Part shown: positions 44,700 to 56,759 of the stretch, piece by piece
Layout of the letters: every line of letters begins with the position of its first letter
How positions within the stretch are numbered: the first letter of the stretch is position 1
From: Mixophyes australis
Lineage: Eukaryota; Chordata; Amphibia; Anura; Limnodynastidae
DNA: 64,000 nt
Assembly (NCBI GenBank): GCA_036250195.1
Contig: JAVHZZ010000005.1
Span: 182,139,448-182,203,447, forward strand
Direction of reading: 5' to 3'
The notes under the pieces: generated by a model
What the model was told of the DNA's origin: nothing
The model's input: only the letters and a program-made list of their open reading frames with translations
The model's database searches: none
Made by a program: the position numbers and the translations under genes

Positions 44700-45840
44700 T
44701 TTAGATTGGCTCTTAGAAAATGATATAACAATGATACATTGTAACATTGTAAAGCTGATTAATATATTTTCAAATGTATATAACATACATAGAATCCACC
44801 TCCTCACTGGTTCAATAATCTTTCAACTCTGACCTGTCGACATTATAAACACACAATTATTCCTAAACATGTTAACTCTTAGGGAATGCCGTAATCAGCA
44901 CCACTGGAACACGTGTAGTTGCAGTTTACCTTGAGTATATATAAATCAATGTTCCAGGACTAGCTTTCAACACAGTATCAATATGCATACCCATTTAATA
45001 AGGTGGTAGCAAGGGGGGTCTTTTATAAAACAACCACATGAGCTTCTTACAACAAACACTACTGCTCACTTTGTGGGGGTTACAAAACAGGCTCCTCGTA
45101 GTAAGGAATGAGTTCAGTATATCTTGAAAATATTATGAATGAACTTCATAAGCTTCTGGTCCACTCTTACAGTGTAACTCCATGGACTGCCACCAGAATG
45201 TCTGTCTCGACTATATGGTGACTTCTATTTGTATGTCATATAAATCAAGAATCTATATAACAGTGGTCAAAGTGTGTGTGTGTGTGTGTGTGGTATATAT
45301 GGTGGTATGCCATACCGCCAATTTTCCTACTGCCTTCATTGTAAAACTATCAAATTCCATCCACTTACATTTTCCATACCGCCACTTCTAAAGGGTGGGC
45401 TCCATACATAAGCTCAGTCTGGGTCTTCTGATCTCCCAGTCTCACAGCAGATGTATCAGGAGTTACTAATTAATCTCCCCTGTGTCAAATGAAAGGCTTA
45501 ATTAATAAACAGTTTCTTTGTAAAAAATAAGCCAAACCTGTTTACAGATGACAGTTTGAAGTTTAGTGGTAAAAGTTTTTTTTCTTAGTTTCTGTTTGTT
45601 AAAACAAACTAAGATATTTTCTATTTTGCTAAAGATAATGAAGGTGTGTATGCTATTAAGTTCCAGGTAACTTTCTCTATGGTACACAGTCACTTGAATC
45701 ACTAACAGTCACAATATGTAAAGTACTATCTTGAGGTATTTGAAATTCCATGTACTTTTGATGTGAAGTTGCCGCCACCAACTAACTATACCAATACCTC
45801 TATTTATTAACGTAGCTTTGGGACTGGCCTGGCAAGTATT
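44700..45840. other. Unassigned; GT microsatellite at 45271-45292
   Basis: A run of 11 GT units lies at 45271-45292, followed by AT-rich sequence with the pair ATGCCATACCGCCA / CCATACCGCCA (45307 and 45372). No gene. Confidence 0.5.
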
Positions 45841-45849
45841 GTGTTGTAA

Positions 45850-46145
45850 GTATTGCTTCCAAAATAGTCTCTCTAACCTCCTCCCTTGATAGCCATTGCC
45901 TTTGACTAGGCTCAGTTTCTGATATCCTTAAGACACCTTTCCCCCTCTCAGATCATCATATTATCAGCTACACTCTCACCCCCACTGCTCTAACCTCTCT
46001 GCTGTCAAACTCCACCAAGCCTCCTCATACCCGCAGAAATCTTAACTCTATTAATCTTCAACAGTTTTTCACCTCTCTCCAACACCTTCTCTCCCCAATC
46101 TCTACATTCTCCTCCCCTGAGATGGCAGTACCTAATTTTCACCAA
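45850..46145 (+). pseudogene. L2-like LINE endonuclease C-terminal fragment
   Basis: A plus-strand frame reads DTFPPLSDHHIISYTLTPTA, then LNSINLQQFF. S-D-H-H is the C-terminal signature of the APE-type endonuclease of L2/CR1 LINEs. Probably the same clade as the LINE at 13328-14034, but a different part of ORF2. Both ends are lost. Confidence 0.6.
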
Positions 46146-47430
46146 ACCCATGTGACATCCATATATATCACTTAGGTGGCATGAACAAGACTTACACCGT
46201 GTAGTGCATCAACTGTGTGTACAGTGCATATATATACCCACACTACACAATCACGGTCCATCTGCATATCTCATGGTCGTAGCTTGGAAGATGGAACTCC
46301 ATAGCACATACATTGCCACACATACATTGCAAACCAATAATGTATCACCAAGTATATTCTACTATTACATTTTTCCCATCACCGTCATTGGTTTACATTT
46401 TTGCATTTTTCTCTTTATGTATTACTCAACTTTTGCTATTTACTAATGCTTAATATACCATCTGTCAGTCTGGGGAAATCTTGGCTGTCTTTATTTCAAG
46501 GTAAACTTAATTTGTTAAAAACATTGGTTTAAGCCTATATATATTATATACAAACAAAAAATAAGTCACAGTTGCAGGATGCTTCCACAATGTGTCCAAT
46601 TGTCCTGTGCAAAATCTACTTGTTGAGTATGTTACGGTTATTCATACACATTCAGATAGAAATAGGTGTAGTCTTCAAACTCTTGTCACAATGACACTTG
46701 CAAGATATTTCCAAAGCGACATTTCATAAATGATCATTATTATTCTTAGTAATATCGATACTTGCCTGCTCTGCCCAGAATACTCACAAATTTTGGGGAG
46801 TCCTCCCGGACTTCCGCAGTATTAGCCCACACTCCCAGATCCTTCATTTTGTAGCAAAGTGGGCAGGTTCGTGATGATGTGTATCATGGCACCCCATCCC
46901 TATGCACTTGTTCTTTTGACCTAGTATGGTATTATCCATTATTTTCACTCGGCCTTATTAAGGCCAAGTGAAAATAGTTAATCTAATAAAGATCAAGAAT
47001 AAAAAAGGTATACCAATATCCAACATACTGGAGTCACTTTTAGAGTCAATATTTAGACTATCAATTAACTAGGAACTAGTGACATCACTAAGAAAGGAGA
47101 CACTGAATTCCTGGTGATTTCATTATTCCTAATGAATGGATAGGCTCAATTCTCCGGAATATTGATTCGGGCCAAAAAAATGTCTGTCTCCACTTTTTGT
47201 AGGCAATGTATACCTATTAACAAGATGAATGTGTTTGTACTAGTGATTATGTACTGTACTATACATGTGGAGCTATGGGAGAGGAAAATGTAATATGTAT
47301 TTGTTTCTCAATTATTTGCAATATCATAGCTCTATGTCTTGCAGGGTTGCACATACACACTCTTTGTGTTATTCCCATCAATAATTGATGCAGCTTTGCC
47401 TATTTTGCAGACAATATTTTAGTTTTTATT
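46146..47430. other. Mostly unassigned; MITE fragment and palindrome
   Basis: 46755-46885 is a diverged copy of the 6505-6818 MITE (GAGTCCTCCCGGACTTCCG, AAAGTGGGCAGG). 46941-46975 is an almost perfect 35-bp palindrome (ATTTTCACTCGGCCTT and its complement). No gene. Confidence 0.5.
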
Positions 47431-47439
47431 GTGTTCCTT

Positions 47440-48720
47440 AGAAGGTAAATAAATGAGCTGCTCCACCAAGAGAGTTAAACTATTGAGCCTAGCCATTACT
47501 CATATGAGATGCTGTGACATGAAAAAGAATATTTCTTTAACTGAGTGTTAAGAACACAAGAATAGCCTATGAAGTCATCACATAATCACAGCTGATGTCA
47601 CTGACATAAATTGCAGATTCAATGGGAAATCATAGGAGCAGGAGTTTAGGTCTGCAATTATGAGTCATAACAATAGTTTCACTGAGTCTTTATTATGCAT
47701 CACTTGTCATCAGAAAATTAGTTACTTGTTTGATATTACAACCCAGATGAATAATAGACCTTATGCAATAGCAGAAGAGGATAGCTGTTCATTAAAACAA
47801 ACATTAAAATAAGATTTATAAATTAGCTGAGTGGAAGATTATCCTAATTTAGAAAATATTGGCTCTAATTGCCTTTATCATTAGCCCCTAGTGACACATA
47901 TTTATTAGAATACAAAGAACAGATAGACATAGGGGTCTAATTATCAAATAGGAGCATCCCTAAATCAGACAGAAACTGGAGTTTTGCTGGACTTAGAGCG
48001 TCATTGCCAGCGATTCCTATTGTCGGGTCTGTTCTGGCAAAGCTTCCCTATGCAGAGCATCGGGAAACCTATTTAACATGGAGAGCAGTGATAAAAGTAC
48101 AGGTACTGCCATGTTCCTCTTTCCGCTACTGACATCTCAGGATGGTGATAGCCGTGGGTTACCACCAGAAAAAAATGCTTTATTAATAAAATAAAACATT
48201 TTTACTTTTTCTTTTATTGCCTCTAAACCTCTATGTTCTAATTTACCAAATGGGTTCTGTGTTTGGAAAATATGGTTGCTCAGCAGAAAATGAATTATGT
48301 TTTAATAAGCAATAACATTTTAAGTGCAATATAGGATATAATTTGTGCACAGTAAAATATTTTGGCTATTCTGCATATTCTAGTGAATGCTCCAAGTCTC
48401 TTTTGCCTAGCCAGCTTCATCAATCCTAAAACAAAAATCAGTTTCTCTTGCAATCAACACTATTATTCTAATTTCTGCTTGTTTCCATAAGAACATGCAT
48501 AACTGGACAAAAATATGTAAATGAGGTCACAGATCAGAAGCTAATTGCTTTTACACCACAATTTTGAATGTATGTCAACATCAATGCATTTAAATGAGGA
48601 GCTAGGTTCAGGCCACTTAGTCTATAGAAAGCAATAATAATTAATTAGTGAAAATACTATTAATACTAGGTACCTATTGTTTCCAGTGCAATGAAAAGTT
48701 TCAAAAAGAGATGAAACATC
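47440..48720. promoter_or_regulatory. Candidate conserved non-coding block
   Basis: About 1.3 kb with no repeat signature, AT-rich and dense in homeodomain-type sites (TTTATAAATTAGC, CTAATTTAG, TCTAATTGCC, AATAATTAATTAG) and octamer-like words (ATGTAAATGAG, ATGCATTTAAATGAG). Vertebrate developmental enhancers often look like this. Conservation cannot be tested here, so the call is inference only. Confidence 0.3.
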
Positions 48721-50117
48721 ACAGCCAATATTGGGCAGTGGTCGTAATTTAACACTGTGTGTGGGCTGAAAATTATCCCAATCATCAATAATGATGATCT
48801 CATTGAGGAAAATCTAAAAGATGAGCTGTGAGGATATTGAGCTTATGAGTCAGCTGAGGGTACCTGGTACTTCCATGAGTTTGGAATTACACAAATCAAA
48901 TGGAAAGATACAATTGTAAATCTTTATTTTATATCATATCATATATGTATTTACACAACACAGGAATACATCATGGTTAGCAAAAAAAACAGGGGGGTTA
49001 CTGCACAGGGAGCCTTTTGCTCTAGCTTACCCTAAAGGAGCTATAGTCACCTGTTCCTCTGATGCCTTCCCCAACCACCAAGTCATACTATTTCACTACT
49101 CTGACCAAGGTCAATGTCCTCCTGCTTTTTCATGTCCAAAAGGAAGCAGGAGTCCATAGGTACTTTGATATCCAAATAAGTATGAACCTGGACCAGTTCA
49201 ACAGGAGTTGTAACCCCTAGTCAGCCTGATCAAAATATAAGGTAGAATAGAATGTATAGTCTGGGGTGAGGGAATACAAAAGGGAACTACATCACAATGT
49301 ACACCAACTGGGGGTAGGGGGGATATATAGATGTAAGGGGGAATAAAAGTGTACTTAATATTAAAATCTCAACAAATTTGGCACTACATATAATGATAGC
49401 TCTATTGTGTTTTTGTGTTTCAAAGTTATTCAATATCTATGGGAATTATTTACATATAAACACTCACACTCCCTCTCTTATTCACACACATTCTCATACA
49501 CACTGACTCACCATTCTTCTCTCATATGTACACACATTTCTCATACACACTGACACACTTGTTTTCTCATATACACAAACACTGACACACAAACTCCTTT
49601 ATACTTACCTCTCCCTGCTGTGCTGCCTCCATCTACCTCCATGGTTCTGATATAGCTAGTGGTCGTGTTCATGCTCTAACTGGCTGAGAGACTGTGCAAT
49701 GTCATTCAGGAGAACAAGAGAGTCTACAGAGGACATCCTGTCAGGGCAGGGAGCTCTTCTGTATTAAATCTGTATTAGGGGGGTGGGGGTTCCATGCTGA
49801 CCCTGAGAGAATGTATTAATCTTCATACAGTGGGGCCCACTGGTGGGCCAGTCTGACCCTGCAACCATTTCTCTGGCTGTAAATAATAACTTCCTTAAGT
49901 CCATATCCCATTCCAGAATTAACCGATGATTGTCCTTTTGGATAAAAATGGTTCCACAGATGACTCGCACTTCCGGTTCAACATGACTGATCACTAGTGG
50001 GCGATTTCCGACAGAACCTTTAACCAGTGTCTGATGCAATTTCTCTGGGTGCCTTTGTGTGCTTGATAAGTCCAGGTGAAGATAGCGCTTTTACAGTACA
50101 TGTTAGAGTTTCTAGCG
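48721..50117. other. Unassigned; CA-rich stretch
   Basis: 49460-49600 is a degenerate CA-rich tract (CACACTGACACAC...). CCAGTCTGACCCTG at 49848-49861 looks like a hAT-type end whose partner was not found. No gene. Confidence 0.4.
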
Positions 50118-50648
50118 GTACCTGTTACCATCATCTGTATTTCTCAATCCGATTTCAGTCTGCTTCAACTGGACCCTTGGGTCTACTTAAAGCAGGGCTG
50201 AAACGGAACCTGGAGACCTTGATGATCTCTCTGCTCATCTAGAGTGCTCAGATTAGCACAAACAGTATAAGAGAGTCTTAGGACCGGAGTCTGTCCCTGA
50301 ATACCGAACTGGAACCGGGCGTAATAACAGACTGGAACTGCTCATAGAAACTCAATCCCGGTACCTGTGGCCAGGCAGAAGGGACTGGAACCCACTAATA
50401 AGAACTCAGATAGAAAACACATGGAAACTCAGAACAGAACAAACTGGAACTGGAGACAGGAACTCTGAACCGTGATATGGCATGATGAACTCAGGACTGG
50501 GCAGCAACCACAGACCTGGAACCCACAGACAGATACACCCCCCTGGAGATAAGCCCTAGAGACTCAGAACCAGCCGTAGCAGGAGAACTGGTAATCCACT
50601 GGTACTGCAGGATAGGCAATGGACAGTGCAAAGTTCTTACTTTAGCAC

Positions 50649-50829
50649 ATGCCCTTGTGTTTCTAACTCCCATTGTCCTATAGATTGTAAGCTTTCGAGC
50701 AGGGTTCTCTTACCTCTCTGTCTGTATGTATTACCCAGTATTGTCTTATTAATGTTTGTTCCCAATTGTAAAGCACTACGGAATTTGCTGGCGCTATATA
50801 AATAAATGTTGATGATGATGATGATGATA
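50649..50829 (+). mobile_element. L2-like LINE 3' tail inserted in the LTR
   Basis: Same 3' block as 885-1014 (TCTGTCTGTATGTATTA, GGCGCTATATAAATAAA, GAT tail), with more of the untranslated region. Flanks AGCAC (50644-50648 and 50830-50834) form a short target duplication. Confidence 0.7.
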
Positions 50830-50836
50830 AGCACTC

Positions 50837-51062
50837 TTGCTGAATGCAGAATATTTCAGGAAGATGTGCAGCTTAGAAGTGCAGAGTACTTGCAGAAAGA
50901 TGAACTCCAGGTAATGCAGAATACTTGAAGGAAGATATGCACTTTGGAATTGCAGGTAACTGTAAAGAGATGTGCACTTTAAAATGCAGGATACTTGCAA
51001 GTTGACGGCTAGTTGGCAATGCAAGATGTTCACAGAAGATGATACCTTTGTAAACGCGGGGT
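50837..51062 (+). repeat. Tandem repeat, about 35 bp, 6 copies
   Basis: Units start GCAGAATACTTG or a variant and include AGATGTGCACTTT. Copies are diverged. It starts just after the L2 tail. Confidence 0.75.
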
Positions 51063-51784
51063 AAGCAGGAATAACTGTAACCTGGAGCCAGAACTATCCT
51101 CAGGAAAGAAGTGTGTTGTTCTGGCACTGAACATAACTCAGCAACAGGTTTAAATAAGGTGTTCCAATCAACTTTTGGCTGCACACTTCATGTGATCACA
51201 GCTACTGAGTCTGGTTGGTCTGGAATGATCACCTGACTGCATCCAAGATGGCCATGCCCATGCAGCAGAACAAACAGTATGTGTTTGTTTACAAATGAAA
51301 ATGTGATGGACAGGAATGCAGGAGGGACCTGGGTAGCTGTAATATGACAGCGGCAGATGGGGTAAGTGCGGCTAAGACCTTGATGTTTGACAGTACCTAA
51401 GGAACTCACCAGGTGACATTTAAAAATATGAAAAACACCACACTAAAATAAGGCTTAACCTTTATTTTCAGTGTATCCAACACCCTGTTCTCACCACATG
51501 AGTGCTGTTGGCCATGCATCTGATTAATGCATCATCTGCTGATTAATGCATCATTGCACGTGGAATTCACAATATTGTTAATTCAACCCCCTACTGCACC
51601 TGGCTCACAACTGTTAGGAATCATGTTTTAACTACAACAGTCTGCAAGGTCTGCTTATTATATGTACATGCCATGCCTTCAAAAAGTCCCACATTTTCAG
51701 TAGTCAAAGGAGGTATTGTATCACCCAAATATTAGGTAAGACAGACAGGTTTTTTGGTGACCTGAAATTTGCAAGTTTATAGTT

Positions 51785-52390
51785 GCAAATTATATTTATA
51801 TACTTCTCAGGCTTTGAACAACAGCGAAGACGCATTGATTGTCATCTTGCTCCTACAAAGAGACCCCCAAACATGGGCCTTCAGACTTCACCCAAACAAC
51901 TCAGCTCTTCCTTCAGTGGACTAATTTTTCTATGCGCTGGGCCTTATGAATGATGACCTGACATGGTAGCTTCAGTTGAATCTCATCTTCACTTTGTGAG
52001 GCAGGACCACAAGTCAGAGACTGTGAATGGAATGACCTGGTTTTCAGGAGCCGGTTTTGTATTGCCTTATTGGAAAAAGTTAAGGACCCTCTGCTCCAAT
52101 ATCTGATAACTGAAACAGTTGAGTCTCATGCAACTGTTTATCAAAATAGATTGTGCTTCATGGAGTGTTGCCAGGAGAAAGAGTTCATGTCATAGGGTTC
52201 TTTTATCTCACTATCTCAGTGTTCTTGGGATGCTCCCATTTATATGCAGATAGGTGCCGTTAGCTTTAGTACAGAGAAGAAAACCAGGAGGCGAAACTTG
52301 GGCCTGTGTTTGTATTGTGGCAATAAGGTCACTTAGTCTGGGGTTGTCCCAAAAAGCTGGGAAACGTCAGTGTCAGGACATGGGGTTGGA
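51785..52390 (+). pseudogene. Gag fragment of a Sushi-like Ty3/Gypsy element
   Basis: Plus-strand frames give ALIVILLLQRDPQTWAFRL (about 51830), FFYALGLMNDDLTW and, after frameshifts, KVKDPLLQYLITETVES (about 52075). A zinc-knuckle start RRRNLGLCLYCGNKVT lies near 52290, with the later His/Cys lost. These words in this order mark the capsid and nucleocapsid of the V-clade (Sushi) Gypsy elements from which vertebrate RTL and PEG10 genes were domesticated. Many stops; not a domesticated gene. Confidence 0.65.
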
Positions 52391-52399
52391 ACCATAGTT

Positions 52400-54049
52400 C
52401 TCTAGGTACCCAGCCCTCTAGATTCACAGATCACACAGGTAAGGAGGCAAGAAAGAGATAATAACCTCTTTTTATTTATCAAATGTGTACTTACAACGTA
52501 AATATAACAGTGCTCCCTAAGGATAAATGTATTCCCTCACCAAATACAACAAAGTATCAGTAACTTCACCAGTGTCAGCAAAAACCCCAACAAAGTCCAA
52601 GCAGGTTAGCTTGCAGTTCAGAGTTCCAACAGTCACAAACTCCCAGCAACAAAGTCCTCAGTTGAACAATCAATGTGGGTCAGGGGACCAGTGGTTCCGA
52701 TACGTCGGTGGGTCTGTGTATCTTGCTGATCCTGGCCACTTGGCCAATTCTCCACCAGCTTGGTGAGATTCTGGATATTAGTCCCCCTATGGATAAAGAA
52801 TCACCAATTTCCCAGAATCTACGAGTATCTCCCGATGGAGTGATGACAAATAAGTCACAAAGATACAGCAACCGAGCTGATTTAGCAGGTTCCTATTTCA
52901 AACAATCTCGTCTGGCACTGATAGAGTATGACTACTCAACATCAGTCCAAGTCCTTCTCCAAGTAAATCCCACAGTGACTACAACCACAATGTCCCTCCA
53001 GGATTCCCTTTTAATTCCCTTCCAAATCCCCCGGTCCTTGTACCCTCCTTGGGTTAATACACCGGGACATGATCCCATTTCACTGATGGTGGCTGGACTC
53101 TGGGTGGTAACAGAGATGGAGGTAGAATATGACCTCAGCAATAGCCCACCTGATGTTTCCCTGCCATCAAGTCTGGATTTGGATTGTGCTAGGACAATGG
53201 TCAGTCAAAAATCAAACCCCCCCCCTCCTGATCGTAGAGTCTAGACCCTGCCGTTCTTAGCCCCCTTCCACTACTTTGTGATTTGTCAGGGTCCCCAGCT
53301 GTTCCATATTTCTTGTGGGCAGCCTCCCCCTCCCTCTTTGGTCACAAAACAATGCTGGATTTGGCCACTGGGAGGCATTTAAAAAACTGGGCGGGAGGGG
53401 TGGCCCAATTGGCTCACTGACTGACAGACCGAGTTGGCCTGAAATCCTCACTGTGGTGCCTGATCTCATCACAGTAGGGAGGTTTCCCTACTGTCATTGT
53501 GAAAATTTTCCTCATAACTCCCTGTGATTGCCTTTTAAGTTATTATACATACAAACAGAGCTTTCAGCTGTGGGGCTTCGGGCAATTTTATTGATGAGAG
53601 GTAGTACATCCTACCTACCATTCATTGGAAACTCTATCACTATTACTGGCCCTGATCTCAATAATTTTCAGGCAGAAAAATTAAACTATGAACAACACCT
53701 CTCACACTGACCATTATATGTCTCCACATAGACACTGTCCTATTTGTTGTCTAGTCTTCTACCTATTTGATAATCTTGGGATATCCCTGTTTGTTCCATC
53801 ACAAGTCTGCTACTGCTGAATCATTTGGCTCCTGTTTCCCTTGCTTCCTTGTGAATCCTGTGTTTCTCAACAAATCCTAGTATCCTGTATTTGGTGCTTC
53901 TCAGCTAATCCTGGAATCAAATAGCCGATGCCTTCCAGCTAACCTGGTATCCATTATATTGTGTCTTGAACTCTTCTTCAGTTCCTGGCTTCCCATATTT
54001 GGAACTGCTCTGCTCTTCTGATATCACCATTTGCTGGTGTACACCAATC
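52400..54049. other. Unassigned; possibly a retroelement LTR in antisense
   Basis: An open frame of 189 codons (52675-53244) and overlapping frames on both strands have no recognisable domain. The sequence separates Gypsy gag and pol and so probably contains an insertion. 53215-53228 is a C run. Confidence 0.35.
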
Positions 54050-54065
54050 ACACTTGTCAGTCTTG

Positions 54066-55469
54066 TAGAAAATGGAAATAGGTTCTGGGCGCATAAATTA
54101 AATATATGATTAATTTTGCGGTTTATACCTATTACAATGCATACATAAACATATTCCAGCTGGAACAAATACAGATAATTAAAATATTGGAATGAGCACA
54201 GTGGCTTCCAATAAAATAATTAGTAAAATGTTTAAAAAAAAAGTCCCAATGCTTGTTATGGTATTCCGTATAATAGAATTGCATATGAATTTATTTGATT
54301 TTATATTTTTTTCAGTAATATGTGAGTCTGGTTTTTACATAACTATTACTCATAACTTTCAATGAAGCTTTCTACAAATTTATTCAAGAAACTTTATTTG
54401 TACTCAGATCCTCCTTACCTATTACTACACATCAGTCAAAAATCCGTCTAATTATCTAATCACCAACATCTGGAAACATGGGCTGGACCCTTTATATACT
54501 GGCAAGGATGACTAGTATAGCTACAATAATCCCTGAGGAAGCCCATCAGTATCTACCAAGGGCGAAACACGTTGGTTTTATACCTCTTGCATTCACTATA
54601 CCTACCAAGACTTTTATGATCGAGTATTGTTGCTTTAAATCATTTCTAGCATGCTAGATCAACCTATGTCTTTACTACACTGACGGCAACAGTGAGACGG
54701 GTTCAGCCGGTGGACATACGAATAGAGCGCACATGCGCCACTTTCTGACCAGACCCCAGCTACGGGACTACAGATAACATCCACCCGCTATCTAGGGAGG
54801 AAAAGGAGCGCCTGAACCTCAGAAGGAAAACACGATCCTCGACTAGACAATGTCTTCACTGAAATGTAAGTCCATTGAATTTTTTATACTTTCACTGCAG
54901 TTGGACATCCACGGTCATGTACCTATTTGGACTTATGATACACCTCCCTGCATACCAGCAGCACCATTGATCTACATTGCACATCCATTCATGTGTAATA
55001 TCTTAATAGACCTCAATTATGTCCAGTTTGATTGATATCATCAAATTGGAACCAAGAGTGTACTCATTTGTTCCGATCACATCACCATCCTTTGTCATTC
55101 CAATTGAAACTATGTGACTTTCCATTTTGTATATCACTTTTGATGTGATCTTGGCCTTATAATTCTATTATATGGAATACCATAACAAGCATTGGGATTT
55201 TTTTTGATACATTATACTCGTGATTTTATTGGAAGCCACTGTGCCCATTCCAATATTTTAATTATCTGTATTTGTTCCAGCTATGTTTATGTATGCATTG
55301 TATTAGGAATAAATCTCCATATTAATCACATATTTACTTTATGTGCCCATTTTTTGCAATACACCTCTGGAAGGATGGGGATTCTCCTCCATACACCTCT
55401 AGGTTATCATTTGTGGATGAACATATATCTCGAAGAAAGCGCGACCTTACCCATCCTTTTTTCTTGACT
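54066..55469 (+). mobile_element. Penelope-like element remnant with inverted arms and 16-bp target duplication
   Basis: The flanks ACACTTGTCAGTCTTG are identical on both sides (54050-54065 and 55470-55485). The left 225 bp (54066-54290) are the reverse complement of 55145-55360 (CCAATGCTTGTTATGGTATT and complement). The middle carries a hammerhead-ribozyme core (54525-54582). Penelope-like elements are known for rearranged and inverted terminal parts, long target duplications and hammerhead ribozymes. No RT or GIY-YIG endonuclease is visible, so it is a short derivative. It lies inside the Gypsy element, just before the RT fragment. Confidence 0.6.
54525..54582 (+). ncRNA. Hammerhead ribozyme core (type I topology), Penelope-associated
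   Basis: CTGAGGA (54533-54539) fits the C-U-G-A-N-G-A box; stem II is GCCC (54541-54544) with GGGC (54560-54563); GAAA follows at 54564-54567. Stem III is the minimal A-C / G-U pair (54567-54568 with 54571-54572). Predicted cleavage is after U54573. Stem I is partial: ATAATCC (54526-54532) against GGTTTTAT (54574-54581), with mismatches. The very short stem III is the form described for Penelope-like elements. Activity of this copy is uncertain because stem I is imperfect. Confidence 0.6.
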
Positions 55470-55485
55470 ACACTTGTCAGTCTTG

Positions 55486-56480
55486 CCTAAATTTTGGTGA
55501 ATCATCATAGGGAACATTTTTCGTCAAGATCTTCTGAAATTAAAAATCTATTGTTCGCCAAATTGGAAAGTACGAATTTGAAGTTCTGCAGGCTTCTTTC
55601 CGAGGGTACATTATTTCAGCACATAGTTTCCCCATGAATTCATCTATGGTCCAGGCCATTCTGGAATGGGTATAGCCAAGTATTTTTAAAGCTCCCCATA
55701 GGTTATTTCACCAATCATTATCACAGGCTTAAAGGCTTTTTTTTTAGTGTTTTTTGCTCCACTCACTGCCATGGCTTAAAATGGACTAATTTTATAGGCA
55801 ACGTCAAAGTGGTTCATTAATGCCATGGAAGCTTTCCGTAATGCGCACATTCTTTGTTAGCCCAAATTGGAGTTAGTTTAGTTGATGCCTCGGACGTTGT
55901 GGTCAGAGGCATTTTGTCCCCGGTCAACCAGAGAGTTAAAAAACCGCACCCCTGTGCATCCTTTTCTAGGAAATGCTACTCCACATAAAGGAAATATGAA
56001 GTGGGCTTTTGAGGAGTGGAGACACTAGCTGGAGGTAGCTAAATATAACATTATGCTATACTCGGATCACAAGAACTTACAGTACATTGAAACTGAACCC
56101 AAAGGAAGCTTACTGGGTGCTATTCTTTCCATGCTCCAATTTTACAATCACTTCAGGCCTGGCTCAAAAACTTACAGCAGATGCTCTCTTTAGAAGCTTT
56201 TTTTCAACAGCATCCAGAAGTAAAATATCCAACTCCTATAATTTCTCCTGACAATGTTGTGGCAGTCCTTACCAAAGACATGTCCTCACAACTTCAAACA
56301 GCCCAAACCTAAGCTCCTGCAGAATTACGGCCTAAATTATAGTTTGTAAAAAAGAGACTTAGACAAGCCATCCTTATAGAAACTCACGAGAGTAGGACGC
56401 TAGGTCATCTGGGCATTTCCAAAACGGCAAAAATATTGCCATGTTCAGTCTGGTAAGCCCTTACTACTACGAGTATTGAT
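55486..56480 (+). pseudogene. Sushi-like Gypsy pol: RT end, RNase H, start of integrase
   Basis: Frames give KLEKYEFEVLQASF and GYIISAHSFPMNSSMVQAIL (55570-55660, RT thumb), VSLVDASDVVVRGILSPVNQ and HPCASFSRKCYST (55870-55990, RNase H), MLYSDHKNLQYIE (56053), RPGSK (56158) and THESRTLGHLGISKTAKIL (56382, integrase zinc region). The order RT, RNase H, integrase is standard for Gypsy, unlike the Gmr1-like element. Frame breaks are frequent. Likely the same copy as the gag at 51785. Confidence 0.7.
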
Positions 56481-56757
56481 GAGCACATAGGTTGAATCAG
56501 AATGAAATGTGCTTCCATTCGTGTAGCCTATCTTTGCATATTTTTGCACAGCACATGCTCAGAAAGTGAACATAGGCAATTACGGCTATTCAGGCCTGCA
56601 ACTAATTGGCACTTACGACTCCATACACCTGAAGAGGCATGATGGGGTAGAGGTGTTCTAACATGGGCAATGTACAGTGGGGACATGTTTGAGCAATTGT
56701 GTTAGGATTCAGCCTGGGACTTAATCACAGATACAACTGAAAAAGTGTTTTATATTG
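56481..56757. other. Unassigned sequence
   Basis: No recognisable feature. Confidence 0.4.
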
Positions 56758-56759
56758 TG

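Larger units (their letters stand above)
50123..51392 (+). mobile_element. Putative 1.27-kb LTR with internal minisatellite and L2 insertion
   Basis: Begins TGTTACC and ends GTTTGACA, with GTACC on both sides (50118-50122 and 51393-51397). It contains an L2-like tail (50649-50829) and a 35-bp tandem repeat (50837-51062). The 5-bp match could occur by chance, since the start was chosen by searching for it, so the boundaries are tentative. No coding domain. Confidence 0.45.

Noticed and set aside
49764..50039. 91-codon minus-strand frame as a retroelement protein
   Set aside because: Some protein-like composition but no motif I can name.
52270..52300. GGCGAAACTTGGG as a second hammerhead core
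   Set aside because: No CTGANGA box or stem II partner upstream; it codes within the gag zinc-knuckle region.
52675..53244. 189-codon plus-strand frame
   Set aside because: Long for chance, but no domain, no codon pattern I can judge and a competing minus-strand frame. Kept as unassigned.
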